From assembly GCA_005798825.1 (NCBI GenBank), contig SYIL01000008.1, positions 1 to 64,000 of the forward strand: DNA of 64,000 nt, read 5' to 3'. How positions within the stretch are numbered: position 1 is the stretch's first letter; each line of letters begins with the position of its first letter. Made by a program: the position numbers and the translations under genes. The notes beneath the pieces are model-generated. The model was not told the origin of the DNA and searched no databases. It worked only from the letters and a program-made list of their open reading frames with translations. This DNA is from Bacteroidota bacterium. Lineage in GTDB: Bacteria > Bacteroidota > Bacteroidia > NS11-12g > UBA955. Shown here one piece after another: positions 26,673 through 37,600 of this stretch.

Positions 26673-28835
26673 ATGGCAGTTATACAAAAGTTAAGAAATT
26701 CGGGATTGGTTGTAATTGTGGTTGTGGCCGCCTTAATAATATTTGTAATTGGAGATATTCTGAGTCCCAAAAATGGTTCGGGAAACAATTCTGGTGATGA
26801 GGATGTTATCGCAAACTTCTTAGACAAAAATTATAAGGAGAAAGACTTAGAGCCCATTGTTGACAAACTATACAAGCAAAAATTGGCATCCGACTCAAAA
26901 TTGGATGCTAAAATGCGGCAAGATGAAAAATTTCGGATTGCAACGGTTAAAGAAATCTACCAGAGTGCGTGGGAGCAATTGGTGAAACAAGAAATCCTAA
27001 TGAAGGAGATTGCCAAATCGGGTATTACCCTTTCTGATGCAGATGTAAATGAATTGTTGTTCGGGAAAAATCCGAGTGAGTCGATGATGCAAATCCCTGA
27101 TTTTCAAACCAATAACGCATATGATCTGGAGAAGGTAAAAATGATTTTTAAACAAGGTAAAACCAATTCTATTTTGAAAAACCAATTGTTGGGTTTGGTG
27201 GAAAGTGTTAAATCATACGAACATTTGTATCGTTATGCCACATACATTGCCAAGGCTACTATAAAAACAAAATCCGAAAAAGAATATGAATATATAGTGT
27301 CTAATCAATCTGTAAATGGCAGCATCGTTTATTTGGCCCATTCTTCTATTCCAGACAAAGATGTGAAGCCAACAGATGCAGATTTGAAGGAGTATCTTGA
27401 TAAGCACAAAGAAAAGTACAAGTATACCACCGAAATGCGTACCCTTAAATATGTTTTGTGGGATGTGATTCCGACTGCGGAAGACTCAGCAGATTGTAAA
27501 GAACAAGCCATTCGCTTGGCCGAAGGATTGCGTGCCCAATCGTCACCTGATACGATGGGCGCATTGGGGTTTTTTAATAAATCAACCTTGCCCGAAGACG
27601 CCCCTTCGGCTGTATCGAATTTGCTGTGGTTTGCCGGTATAAACCAAGTGGTAGGGCCTGTTTACGAGAATGGAAAATATCATGTATTCCAGAAAGTTGA
27701 AGAATCCAAAGATTCTGTTCCAGTAGTAAAAGTTTCACATATTTTGATTCCATTGTCAGGTCCATTGCCAGATGGTACCATCGTAGTTGATTCAGTAATG
27801 GCGGAACAGATAGCCAGAGATTTGCAAATTAAAGTTATGTCTGGTGCCGAAATATCACTGTTTGCAAGCAAGATGTCTGGTGACCAAGGTTCTGCCAGCA
27901 AAGGGGGTGATTTGGGTTGGGGCTCAGCCAATAATTATGTTCCGCAATTTGCAGCATTTTGTTCTTCTGCCCAAAAAGGGCAGGTGGGACTGGTAAAGAC
28001 ACAATTTGGATTTCATGTAATTAAAATGATGGAAGAACCAGAATTTAAAAAGATTAAATACACTCAAACTTCTTTAGATATTTCGGCAAGTGCCAAAACT
28101 GTTGGTGTAGTAGATAAGAAAAGCCGCACTTTCAAAAACAGTATCAAACCACAGGTCGGATCTTTCGAAAAGGTTATTGAAAAAATGGCCATGATTCCCC
28201 GCATTATGAAAGACCTCAAGACAGATGTAAAAATGATCGCAGGTATCGATGATGCGGCTGATGTAAAAACGATTATGTATTGGCTGTTTGGTCAAAAACG
28301 GTTAAAAGGAGAGATTTCCGATGTTTTCGCATTCGCCACCAAGCATGTAATCATTCAATTAGATGAGATTAAGCACGTGGGTTATGCCACGATTGATGAT
28401 TCGCGAGGCATCATCGAGCCTTTGGTTCGTGAAGAATTGAAAGGAAAAAAAATTGGTGATAAATTACAAAAATTTTCTAAGTCTGTGAAATCTCCAAGAG
28501 AATTGGCAACAAAATCTGGTGCCTTATTGATTCCGATTGAAGGGTTGAAAATGTCCCAGAATTTTATTCCCCAACTTGCTGCTGAAATGAGTATTTTGGG
28601 TTCGTTATTTGGGGTTCAATCCAAGAAATTTTCGCTTCCCATAGTCGGTACTGGGTATACTGGTGTTGTGTGGATTACCAAACGTGAGGCTGTAATTGTG
28701 CCCAAATCGGTGGCAAATTCTCCAGACATGATGGAGGCCTACAGTGGTGCTCAATATATCATGCAGCCCCTCCAAGAGGCCATCAATAAAAAAGCGAGTA
28801 TCCAAGATTATCGCTATAAATTTGAGTGGTTTTAG
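26673..28835 (+). CDS. Membrane-anchored peptidylprolyl isomerase (PpiD/SurA-like, parvulin domain)
   Basis: N-terminal TM; 'KVSHILIP...ASKGGDLGWGSANNYVPQFAAFCSSAQKGQVGLVKTQFGFHVIKM'. Confidence 0.92.
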   Translation: MAVIQKLRNSGLVVIVVVAALIIFVIGDILSPKNGSGNNSGDEDVIANFLDKNYKEKDLEPIVDKLYKQKLASDSKLDAKMRQDEKFRIATVKEIYQSAWEQLVKQEILMKEIAKSGITLSDADVNELLFGKNPSESMMQIPDFQTNNAYDLEKVKMIFKQGKTNSILKNQLLGLVESVKSYEHLYRYATYIAKATIKTKSEKEYEYIVSNQSVNGSIVYLAHSSIPDKDVKPTDADLKEYLDKHKEKYKYTTEMRTLKYVLWDVIPTAEDSADCKEQAIRLAEGLRAQSSPDTMGALGFFNKSTLPEDAPSAVSNLLWFAGINQVVGPVYENGKYHVFQKVEESKDSVPVVKVSHILIPLSGPLPDGTIVVDSVMAEQIARDLQIKVMSGAEISLFASKMSGDQGSASKGGDLGWGSANNYVPQFAAFCSSAQKGQVGLVKTQFGFHVIKMMEEPEFKKIKYTQTSLDISASAKTVGVVDKKSRTFKNSIKPQVGSFEKVIEKMAMIPRIMKDLKTDVKMIAGIDDAADVKTIMYWLFGQKRLKGEISDVFAFATKHVIIQLDEIKHVGYATIDDSRGIIEPLVREELKGKKIGDKLQKFSKSVKSPRELATKSGALLIPIEGLKMSQNFIPQLAAEMSILGSLFGVQSKKFSLPIVGTGYTGVVWITKREAVIVPKSVANSPDMMEAYSGAQYIMQPLQEAINKKASIQDYRYKFEWF

Positions 28836-28879
28836 CCTTGTAAAAAATGTAAGGTTTTTCTCAGGCGTAGGCTTTTGTT

Positions 28880-28960
28880 TACAGTGAGATTCGAACCTCC
28901 GGGCCGGTATTGAAAATACGACAGTCCCCTTTCGGTTCAGATGCCGGCGATTCTTCCCCA
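28880..28960 (-). other. GC-rich, potentially structured intergenic element with T-loop-like sequence
   Basis: Minus strand: GCCGG...CCGGC outer pairing, CC-GAAA-GG, GTATT-TTC-AATAC, and 'GGTTCGAATC'; does not fold as a standard tRNA by eye. Confidence 0.35.
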
Positions 28961-29073
28961 GCAAACATATATGACGCAAGGGGTATTACGCTCTTTTTTC
29001 TCCATTTTAAAACCCCAGAACAATCCTCTTGCGCGCTGCGTTGGGCAATTGGATTGGGGTCTAAAAATATGTT

Positions 29074-29102
29074 TTTGGCTTTGACTAGTTTGCGTATTTT
29101 TG
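29074..29102 (+). promoter_or_regulatory. Bacteroidota promoter (TTTG-N17-TATTTTTG)
   Basis: TTTG 29074-29077; TATTTTTG 29095-29102; ATG at 29107. Confidence 0.6.
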
Positions 29103-29106
29103 CACC

Positions 29107-30090
29107 ATGACAGAGATTACCCATGAGTATTCATTGGAAAGTTTTCATGAACAGATCACCTATGCATTAGACAATTATCATCCACATAATAAAAAGATTG
29201 GGGATTACCATAATATAATTATTGGTGGTTTGGGTGGCAGTGGCATTGGGGGTAGAATTGCTCGGTTGGCATTCATGAAACAAATGCCCATTCCAGTCGA
29301 AGTTTACAGTGAATATGATTTACCCGCCTATGCCGATAAAGATACGCTTGTAATTCTGTGTAGTTATAGTGGAAATACCGAAGAAACCTTGTCAATGTAT
29401 TTTGAGTCTAGAAAGCGAGGATCGGATATAATATGTGTTGCTGCAGCGGGTAAGCTCAAGTTATTGGCATTAGAGCAAAACCTTCCTTTTTACAGCATCG
29501 CTTTGGGTTATCAACCCCGAATGACACTCGGATTTGGACTGTCTACACTGGTACTTATTTTGGGTGAGTTATTGGGAAAAGATATGACTCCAACATTAAC
29601 AGAGATCAAAAAAATGCTTCTTTCTCCCAACGCAATCCTATCAAGGGCCAAAGAAATGTATGCAACTTTTAAGCCATTCATTTTCCAAAAATTTGTGGTT
29701 GTATGTGATTTGTCTTTTGAAGCTGTAGGGATTCGTTTTTGTCAGCAAATTCAAGAGAATGCCAAAGGAGAAGGGTTTGTTTGTATTTTGCCTGAGGCGA
29801 ATCACAATATGATAGAAAGCTATTATTCTCAAAGGGACACAAATTTTATTTTTCTCAATAGTGGGGAGAATGCAAGGGTAAATGCGCGCTTCGGGTTTTT
29901 ACATACCTTGCTTACCGATGCTGGCAATACAATCTACGTTTACCCGATTCAAAACGCAACCTTACTTTCTCAATATGAAGTAATTCATGCAACCGATTGG
30001 TTCAGTGTCTGGGCATCGAATGATAAAGGGGTAGACAATATGCAGGTGGGTATTATCATGAGACTGAAAGAATATCTCGAGAAAATGTAA
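29107..30090 (+). CDS. Bifunctional phosphoglucose/phosphomannose isomerase (SIS domain)
   Basis: 'IIGGLGGSGIGGRIARL', 'LVILCSYSGNTEETLSMY', C-terminal 'EANHNMIESY'. Confidence 0.9.
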   Translation: MTEITHEYSLESFHEQITYALDNYHPHNKKIGDYHNIIIGGLGGSGIGGRIARLAFMKQMPIPVEVYSEYDLPAYADKDTLVILCSYSGNTEETLSMYFESRKRGSDIICVAAAGKLKLLALEQNLPFYSIALGYQPRMTLGFGLSTLVLILGELLGKDMTPTLTEIKKMLLSPNAILSRAKEMYATFKPFIFQKFVVVCDLSFEAVGIRFCQQIQENAKGEGFVCILPEANHNMIESYYSQRDTNFIFLNSGENARVNARFGFLHTLLTDAGNTIYVYPIQNATLLSQYEVIHATDWFSVWASNDKGVDNMQVGIIMRLKEYLEKM

Positions 30091-30101
30091 CCCAAAAAAG
30101 T

Positions 30102-30869
30102 ATGAAAATCACTTTTTTAGGTACTGGAACTTCTCAGGGCGTACCACCCATCGGTTGTAAAAGTGAAGTGTGTCTGAGTTTAAATCCCCGCGATAAACGA
30201 TTGCGTGCTTCGATTCATTTGGAGTGGGAAGGCAAAAGTATTGTAATTGATAGCGGACCTGATTTTCGATATCAAATGATTCGTGCAGGGATCAATCAAT
30301 TGGATGCGATTTTGTTTACCCATGAACATCGAGACCATACTGCGGGTTTAGATGATGTTAGGTCTTTTAATTTTATTCAAAAAAAAAGTATACCCGTATA
30401 CTTGCACCAAAGAGTATACGAAGTTTTTCAAAGCCAATATGATTATATTTTTTTCCCGGCACCCTATCCAGGAATTCCGCAAATTGATTGGCATATAATC
30501 GAAAACAATAATTTTTTATTGGGCGATTGTGAAATCAAGCCTGTGTTTGTCTCACATTATAAATTGCCTGTTTTGGGATTTGTTTTTGACAAATTCGCTT
30601 ATGTTACAGATGCCAATTTTATTTCAGCCGAAGAAAAGGAAAAATTGAAGGGTATGGATGTTTTGGTTTTGAATGCCCTGCGAAGAGAGCCGCACATTTC
30701 TCATTTTACCCTTTCTGAGGCGGTGAGTCTAGCGAAAGAGCTCGGTGCGAAGCAAACCTATTTTACCCACATGAGCCATCAAATAGGTCTGCACGACTCG
30801 GTTTGTGCTGAATTGCCCGATGGCATTGATTTGGCATACGATGGACTTCAGTTGATTTTGGATGCGTAA
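30102..30869 (+). CDS. MBL-fold metallohydrolase (PhnP-like)
   Basis: 'MKITFLGTGTSQGVPPIGCKSEVCLSLNPRDKRLRAS', 'FTHEHRDHTAGLDDVR'. Confidence 0.92.
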   Translation: MKITFLGTGTSQGVPPIGCKSEVCLSLNPRDKRLRASIHLEWEGKSIVIDSGPDFRYQMIRAGINQLDAILFTHEHRDHTAGLDDVRSFNFIQKKSIPVYLHQRVYEVFQSQYDYIFFPAPYPGIPQIDWHIIENNNFLLGDCEIKPVFVSHYKLPVLGFVFDKFAYVTDANFISAEEKEKLKGMDVLVLNALRREPHISHFTLSEAVSLAKELGAKQTYFTHMSHQIGLHDSVCAELPDGIDLAYDGLQLILDA

Positions 30870-30881
30870 ATCTTTACGGTG

Positions 30882-32360
30882 TTAAAGCCGTTGAAACAAG
30901 TCAACATAAAAAATCACAGCTTGATTGAATTGCCTTCGTGTGATGAATTCATTGATTCCGTGAATGCCAGATAGGTTGGTAGAATTAAATTCAAAGGGTA
31001 CAAACCGATACATTCTTTGGGTAATCGCGGTGTAGTTTTTGCAATCAGTACCGGTAATTACTAAGCCTGGCACCACAACGGTTTCAGGGAATTGGGCATG
31101 AACCGCCGCCTTGATTTGGTCGTATCCATCGCCGTTGCTCGGAGAAATGGGTGAGGCCTCCTTGGCATTGAGGTAAATTTCAATGCCAATTCTGGGGTCG
31201 TTCAATACGTGTTTTATTTGCGCTAAAACACCAGAGATGGTATCGCCGGGAAACAGCCTGAGGTTCACTATGGCCTCGGCCTGTGGAGGCACTACATTTT
31301 CTTTGGTTCCGGCGCGTAAAATGGTGGTAACATGTGTGGTTCTGATGGTGGCAGCCGTTTTTTCACCCTGCTCCAATACTGACTTTACGAGCGGCGCCGT
31401 GATCCATAAGTTGCTAAATAGCAATCTGTATCCAAAAGTCATGTAGGGCGCGGCCTCTGAAAACAAACCGCGAATGGGGTTTTTTAGTTGAGATGGAAAT
31501 TGAAAAAGTTCCAATTTCCCCAATCCTTTGGTTAAAATGGACGTTGCATTTTCGGGACTCGGCCAAGCTGAATGACCGCCCACTTGTTTGACTGATAACT
31601 TTACACTTAGAGATCCTTTTTCACTCAATCCAATGATTGCACAAGGGTTTTTTAAACCGGGCACAATGCCATTCATTACCCCAAATCCTTCATCTGCGAT
31701 AAATGATATGGGTATTTTCTGTTGCAAAAGGTGTTTGGCAATGGCGGCAGCACCGTTGATTCCGCCGGTTTCTTCGTCGTGGCCAAAGGCGAATATGAGT
31801 GTGCGATTGAAGCTCATTCCCATCGAAAGGGTGTGTTCGGCGGCCTCCAATAGGGCAATAACTACATTTTTATCATCGAGTGATCCCCTGCCATATAGGG
31901 TGTCTTTTTGGATGTTTCCGCCGAATGGTGCTTGTTTCCATTGATTGCTATCCGGCACGGGAACCACATCCAGGTGCCCCAAGAACATGGCGGCGGGTGT
32001 TTGGTTTTTTCCCTTTAGCGTAATCAATAAACTGTGCTGGTTGATTACCTCCCACCGGGCTTGCTGCGCGACCAGGGGGTAGGTGGCTTTCATCCAGGCA
32101 TGAAATTGAAGCAATGCCCTATGGTTGATACTGTCGTTATTGGCATCGTCGTACCCAATTACCCGATATGTAATGGCTGCGGCAAGGTGTTCGAGTGCGC
32201 TCTTATTTAATTTTTCATTGAGGTTTCGCTGATTGGCAATGCGCGATTTTTCTGTGTTGAGTGGTTTGGGCGATGAAAGAAGGGTATTGATAACCAAGAT
32301 TACAAACAGAATTCCCAGGCTCATTCCCAAATACATGAATATGCGTTTTAGGTGTTGCAT
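30882..32360 (-). CDS. M20 family metallopeptidase (PM20D1/CPS-like) with N-terminal TM
   Basis: 'MFLGHLDVVPVPDSNQWKQAPFGGNIQKDTLYGRGSLDDKNVVIALLEAAE'. Confidence 0.92.
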   Translation of the reverse strand: MQHLKRIFMYLGMSLGILFVILVINTLLSSPKPLNTEKSRIANQRNLNEKLNKSALEHLAAAITYRVIGYDDANNDSINHRALLQFHAWMKATYPLVAQQARWEVINQHSLLITLKGKNQTPAAMFLGHLDVVPVPDSNQWKQAPFGGNIQKDTLYGRGSLDDKNVVIALLEAAEHTLSMGMSFNRTLIFAFGHDEETGGINGAAAIAKHLLQQKIPISFIADEGFGVMNGIVPGLKNPCAIIGLSEKGSLSVKLSVKQVGGHSAWPSPENATSILTKGLGKLELFQFPSQLKNPIRGLFSEAAPYMTFGYRLLFSNLWITAPLVKSVLEQGEKTAATIRTTHVTTILRAGTKENVVPPQAEAIVNLRLFPGDTISGVLAQIKHVLNDPRIGIEIYLNAKEASPISPSNGDGYDQIKAAVHAQFPETVVVPGLVITGTDCKNYTAITQRMYRFVPFEFNSTNLSGIHGINEFITRRQFNQAVIFYVDLFQRL

Positions 32361-32398
32361 GTTTCTAAGTAATATCAATGTTAATGAAAATTTGGCAA

Positions 32399-34672
32399 TT
32401 ATGGCTTCTTGCGAATATAAATGAATTTACCCATGGCCGTTTCTGTGCCATCGCTGTTAATTGCAAATACAATTAAAACACCACTATTGGGTATGGTTCC
32501 ATCGTGCCTTAATCCATTCCAAGTGGCCTTTCCACCATTGGCTTTGGTTTGATAAACCAGTTTGCCTGTTACATCTGTAATCTTTACTTCAGCATTGGAA
32601 GTAAGACCCTCTATTGTAATGAGTCCCTCGTAAGAGGGTGAAACAGGATTTGGATAAACCTTTATTTTTTCAAAGTTTTCTTGGGCTTCATTGGCATCGC
32701 TCCGATAAGAAATAATGCCGCGGTCTGTTCCGGCAAAAATTTCACCCGTAGTGTTGACTTGACCCAAACAAACAACACGGTTTGACAGCAAGGGGCTATT
32801 TTCTTTGTTGAAATGCAGAATTACATTCTGACCATAGGGTTCAACCAAAAATAGACCATTGTTGGTGGCCATCCATTTTCGATTCCCGCCGTCTACACAA
32901 ATATCATTGATGGTTTCTTCCCCCATCAAATAACCAACCAGGCCGTCTTGTTCCACAATAAATCGGTCTATTTTTGGGTTTGTAAATAAATTAGGAGACC
33001 CGGTGTAAACGTTAAGTCCCTGATTACTTCCGATCCATACATATCCAAGTTTGTCGGATTGAATTGAAAGTATATCATTCGAAAGCAATCCATTTCTGGT
33101 GCCAATAATTACGGATCGATCATCGGAAAGGTTGTCCATCAATTTCCCTTCATCAAATACTTGCAGTCCGCCCGATTGGAGAATCATCCATTTTCGGTCT
33201 AAGTTGTCTATTACCAAATTTTTCACTTCATTACTGGGTAAATCGAAACGTTTCCATTGTCCAGATTGTGTATAACAAATCAAAGGATTGGTACTGCCAT
33301 AATTGGCTATCCACAAATTGCCTTTGCTGTCTTCAGCCATCCCTGAAACCCGCATTAAATTTAGGGGTGGAAGTCTTTGTAAGGGCGAATTTATATCATC
33401 GAAGCGATTGATAATTTCAAAATTTTCACTTACACCATTGCTGTTGTTTATTGATCTCATTACCAAGATGCCGTTCGAATGGGTGGCTGCCAAATACCAG
33501 CCCCTAGATTTTTGAAAATATACATAACTAAAATCGTACATATTTTTATTAAATGATGACGATAGGTTGTTTTTCCAACCACTGGGTAAATAAATATAGA
33601 ATCCAGCATTATTGAATGTATTGCCAAAAGTTGAACTCACACCGCCACTGGATGCCAGTATGTTGGGGGCAGTTTGTGTCATCTTAAAAATAGAAGGATC
33701 AGCGGGTCCATCGGGCATAAAGGCAATTTCCCCTCCAGGGGCTTTTTTGATGAGTCCAGGTCCGATGCCTGTGCAAAACCAGAATAGTTTGTCTTTGAAC
33801 TGGGTCGCACCTACAACCAAGTTGATGCTTTCGTTTACAATAGTTCCATTTTGATAGGTGAAGATATTTCCACCCCGAGCAACATGGGTTCCAAATTCAT
33901 TGTTCCAAATACGAGCAACCCTTTTTTTATCAGGGAGAAGCAAGGCTGAAATCCCCTTTTCAATGGAATAAACAACACTATCACTTTCAAAAATAATTTT
34001 TTGTCCCACAGTGCTAAGAAATGTACATGGTTTTCCTTCAAATAACCAATTCCATTGTTTATAGTCATTGAGATTAACCAATCGACTCCATTTTGCAAAT
34101 CGGATACCTTTATCGGTTCCAATATAGACTGAATCGCCAACGATCAAACTCGACAATACCGGAATGGATATGCCATTCGGCCCAATTGAACTGTAACTGT
34201 CATTGATTTCATTATTGGTTAAATCTATAACCAACAGTCCAAAATAGGTTGAAACCAATGCATTATTGCCCGAAAAATATGCATGGAGTATACTTTTATC
34301 GCCTTGCAACAATTTGGCATAAAAACCAGGAATATTGACAATGATTTGGTCGTTTTTTAGTAAATCAATATTTCCGTCGCTGTAGCCGATCAATAAAATG
34401 TCTTTGTCTTTAAAATAAAACAATGCGCTGATTTCGGCTCCATGAAAACCTGCTGACTTGCCCAGTTTTTCAACCTCGTTTGAGGCGTTTAGAACCCTAA
34501 AAAAACCTTGCTGTGATGCGGCATACACATAGCGATTACTCGCTTCGCAAATTTTGGCATCTTTGTAACTCAAGTGGCTTCGCCATTGACCTGTTTGGAT
34601 TAATTGTGCTTGGACATTCGTTATTTCGAATCCTATTGCCAGAAGAAGGATATATTTTACCAATTGGTTCAT
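32399..34672 (-). CDS. porZ: PorZ-like two-component-regulator-propeller protein with T9SS C-terminal domain
   Basis: 'GQWRSHLSYKDAKICEASNRYVYAASQQGFFRVL...LLIGYSDGNIDLL' and 'KVYPNPVSPSYEGLITIEGL' CTD; adjacent to sprA. Confidence 0.85.
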   Translation of the reverse strand: MNQLVKYILLLAIGFEITNVQAQLIQTGQWRSHLSYKDAKICEASNRYVYAASQQGFFRVLNASNEVEKLGKSAGFHGAEISALFYFKDKDILLIGYSDGNIDLLKNDQIIVNIPGFYAKLLQGDKSILHAYFSGNNALVSTYFGLLVIDLTNNEINDSYSSIGPNGISIPVLSSLIVGDSVYIGTDKGIRFAKWSRLVNLNDYKQWNWLFEGKPCTFLSTVGQKIIFESDSVVYSIEKGISALLLPDKKRVARIWNNEFGTHVARGGNIFTYQNGTIVNESINLVVGATQFKDKLFWFCTGIGPGLIKKAPGGEIAFMPDGPADPSIFKMTQTAPNILASSGGVSSTFGNTFNNAGFYIYLPSGWKNNLSSSFNKNMYDFSYVYFQKSRGWYLAATHSNGILVMRSINNSNGVSENFEIINRFDDINSPLQRLPPLNLMRVSGMAEDSKGNLWIANYGSTNPLICYTQSGQWKRFDLPSNEVKNLVIDNLDRKWMILQSGGLQVFDEGKLMDNLSDDRSVIIGTRNGLLSNDILSIQSDKLGYVWIGSNQGLNVYTGSPNLFTNPKIDRFIVEQDGLVGYLMGEETINDICVDGGNRKWMATNNGLFLVEPYGQNVILHFNKENSPLLSNRVVCLGQVNTTGEIFAGTDRGIISYRSDANEAQENFEKIKVYPNPVSPSYEGLITIEGLTSNAEVKITDVTGKLVYQTKANGGKATWNGLRHDGTIPNSGVLIVFAINSDGTETAMGKFIYIRKKP

Positions 34673-34684
34673 GGGCAGGTACTG

Positions 34685-37600
34685 TTAATTAAAGGTATAG
34701 CGCGCTTCAATTCCAAAGTCTGTTAGGGCAGTATAAAATTGTGAAAAAACCTTTGGTTCCATGATAACACGATTGTATTTGATGGCAACATTTATTTTTT
34801 GGTTTACCTGGTATGTTATCGCTGGACTTATTCTTATGGTTCTTATTCCTGCTATGTATTTATTGACATTTAAATCTATTTTTCGAATCACAGTAACATT
34901 GTCTGTTATGCCTACGGTCAAATCGAATCGGAAATCATTGGGGAGGTATACCCATCTGCCATTTCTTCGGAAAGGCATTGTGATTCCCGTACTGCGATAC
35001 CCTCCAGTTAATTGAAATTCATTGTTGCGCATTTCGGTGAGATTAAAACTGGCTGCAAACAATTTTAGCACCCTAGAACGCTTGTAATCAACGCCAATTG
35101 TCCAATTATTTTTGGTTGTAAGGTTAATGCCGATCATAGGGAAAAATCCTTCGGTTATTGTGGCATCGGCTATTTGGTATTTGGGTAGTAAATCTTTACC
35201 CATTTCAACGGATTGAGTAGAAGAGTATTTGAGATTTTGGGTGTAATTGCCAATGGAATATCGACCAGTATACGCATGTTTAATATTGATATTGCTGAAG
35301 TATTCCGCGAGGAATTTTATTTTTGTGAGTCCATTGTAATTGATATTCCAATTGGGTAGGGGCAATTTTGGAAATCCGCTTATATCGGATATGCCAATAT
35401 CTTGGCCAGAATATGAAGCATAAAATGCACCCAATAAAACATCTTGTGAATTTCTTGAATATCCAATGGGCCATTTTGTAATTGTGTCGATATAAGAACC
35501 GCCAATGCGTTGCAAAGACAATCGCTGGGATGTCGTGTATCGATTGGCTATAAATTGATCAAAAATGGGATTGGTATGGTTGTCTGAGATTGATTTGTCT
35601 TTAACAAAGTGTGTAGAAAAAAACCATCCCGTGATGTTGTAATTACCCGTTTGTGTAAGACCTTGATCCACCCAATTTGCCCCATCATATTTAAAAATAG
35701 ACTGTGTTCCTTGCGTGCTGTTTCTGGCAAAATCCAATCGTATCCTTAGATTTTTAATCGGCTCAATGGTAATATTGCCCGTAGCATTGTCTGTGATGTT
35801 TTTGCGGTAAAAATTCGATTGCCGGAGGTCATTTTTCAACGCGCCATCACCCGCCAGTTTGTAACGCAAATTGGGATCCTGCAATCCGAAAACAAAACCC
35901 AATCCGGGTTGCATATGTTTAAAGTTTGTTCCAAAATAATCGGGTTTGTGGGCAAATCCGGGCAGTTCGGTATTTTCCTTGTATTGATAACTGAAGCTGG
36001 CATTCTTGAGCATACTCAATAAATTCCCCACGAATATTTTCACTGGGTTTGCTTTCTTTGTTTCCGCACCTTTTTCCAGGGCATTGTTAAAGCTGGTAAC
36101 CTCATCCTCTTCTTTTTTAACGGATTTAGATTGCTTGGGTTTTTCAAGATCTCGCAACCAACGAATTTGCTGATATAGTTGGGTAAAATTCATTTGCCCG
36201 CTAAAATTAATGTCTTGTCCATTTTGAATTCGGTTACCCAAGTTTTCAAAAACAGGGGGGGCTTGGAGCCATTCGTAACTCGAGGCATAGGTTACGGTTC
36301 CGTTCATCCAACGTGTCCATTTTATCTTTGAAAATGGCAGGTTGTAATTGGCATTCATATTCTGGTAAAATTTTGTCATTCTACCCAAAGTAAGAAATTC
36401 TTTGCGTACAGAATCAATTTTTAATTTTTCGTCAAGTCTGCCATAGGGTTCTTGGATACGCGAAGAAATATTCGCAGAATAGGTTACAGTCATCGATTGG
36501 GCTAATGGAAGAGAAACATTAAAGTTTCGTAGAAGGACAAAATTTTTGTCAAACATTCGGGGATTTACCTGAATAAACTTATTGTTATTTCTCGATTGTT
36601 GTTCGCTGTACAATCGGTTTACTTGCATTTGGGCACTGAAATTTGAAGGCAATAAATTGAAATTTATATCACGCAGCAGTGTTAAGTTTTTGCTGCGTAA
36701 TTTGTTAAATGGACGGATGTATTGGACATTTTTGGCATATACATAGCCGAGAGTTGCTTGGGTTGTTTTTACGAAGTACTCTTCGATTTGTTGGTTGCGT
36801 CTATAATTGTTTTGATAACTATATCCGAAGACAAAATTAGAAACCGACCAAGGTTTTGCTGCCTTTGATGATCCATTCGCTACCCTGACATTATTAAAGT
36901 TGATGCTGTACAAGGAGTTAAATTCTTCAGCTGCTTTTTGGGTTGCCTTTCGAATGCCAGGATCAGAAATTCGCGCAAGAAAAGGAGATAGCTCTAGGTC
37001 GGGATTAAGGGGATTGTATTTTGGTCTTACATAACTTTCAGAATATCCGATATACATTGGGATACTAATTCCTGTTTTTTGTGCAAAGAATTTTCCAAGC
37101 TCGAGATTGGAAGCGATATCGTAGTTATAATTCGAACTCAAACTTCGGTCGTTGAGTTTTTTGTCTACATCTCCAAAACCAATGGTTCGAATGGTTCCAC
37201 CGACATTGAGTTGACCAAAATCTGCCAACTGCATTTGGATATTCGCCAGAGAGGCCCAGCCACCAGAATTGGCAATTTCTTTTACACGCAATTCATTAAA
37301 CCACACTTCGAAGCATTTTGGATTGCTGGCATTATTTTTAACACCCACCATCATCACCCGCAAATTTCCAATATCGGGGAGTCCCATAACCGTAATTTTT
37401 CCTTTTCCCATGAATTTTATAAAGGGGGCAGTCATTGGCCATGTGGCATTTTGCCGGACAATTTTAAGGTTGTAGAATGAGTCAAACGGAATATCGATAA
37501 AGTTTTCGTCAGGCCAAATCAATTTATCGGCATTGGAAGAATTCATATTCACATATCCCCTTGTCATTTTTAAGGGAATTTCGTATTCATAATAATTGGA

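Noticed and set aside
28910-29110. 66-aa plus ORF and 81-aa minus ORF (28879-29124)
   Set aside because: Open frames created by the GC-rich non-coding element; the minus ORF overlaps the PGI/PMI promoter and start.
37079-37480. 133-aa plus ORF (and many other 60-100-aa ORFs) antisense to sprA
   Set aside because: Shadow ORFs of a long conserved gene.
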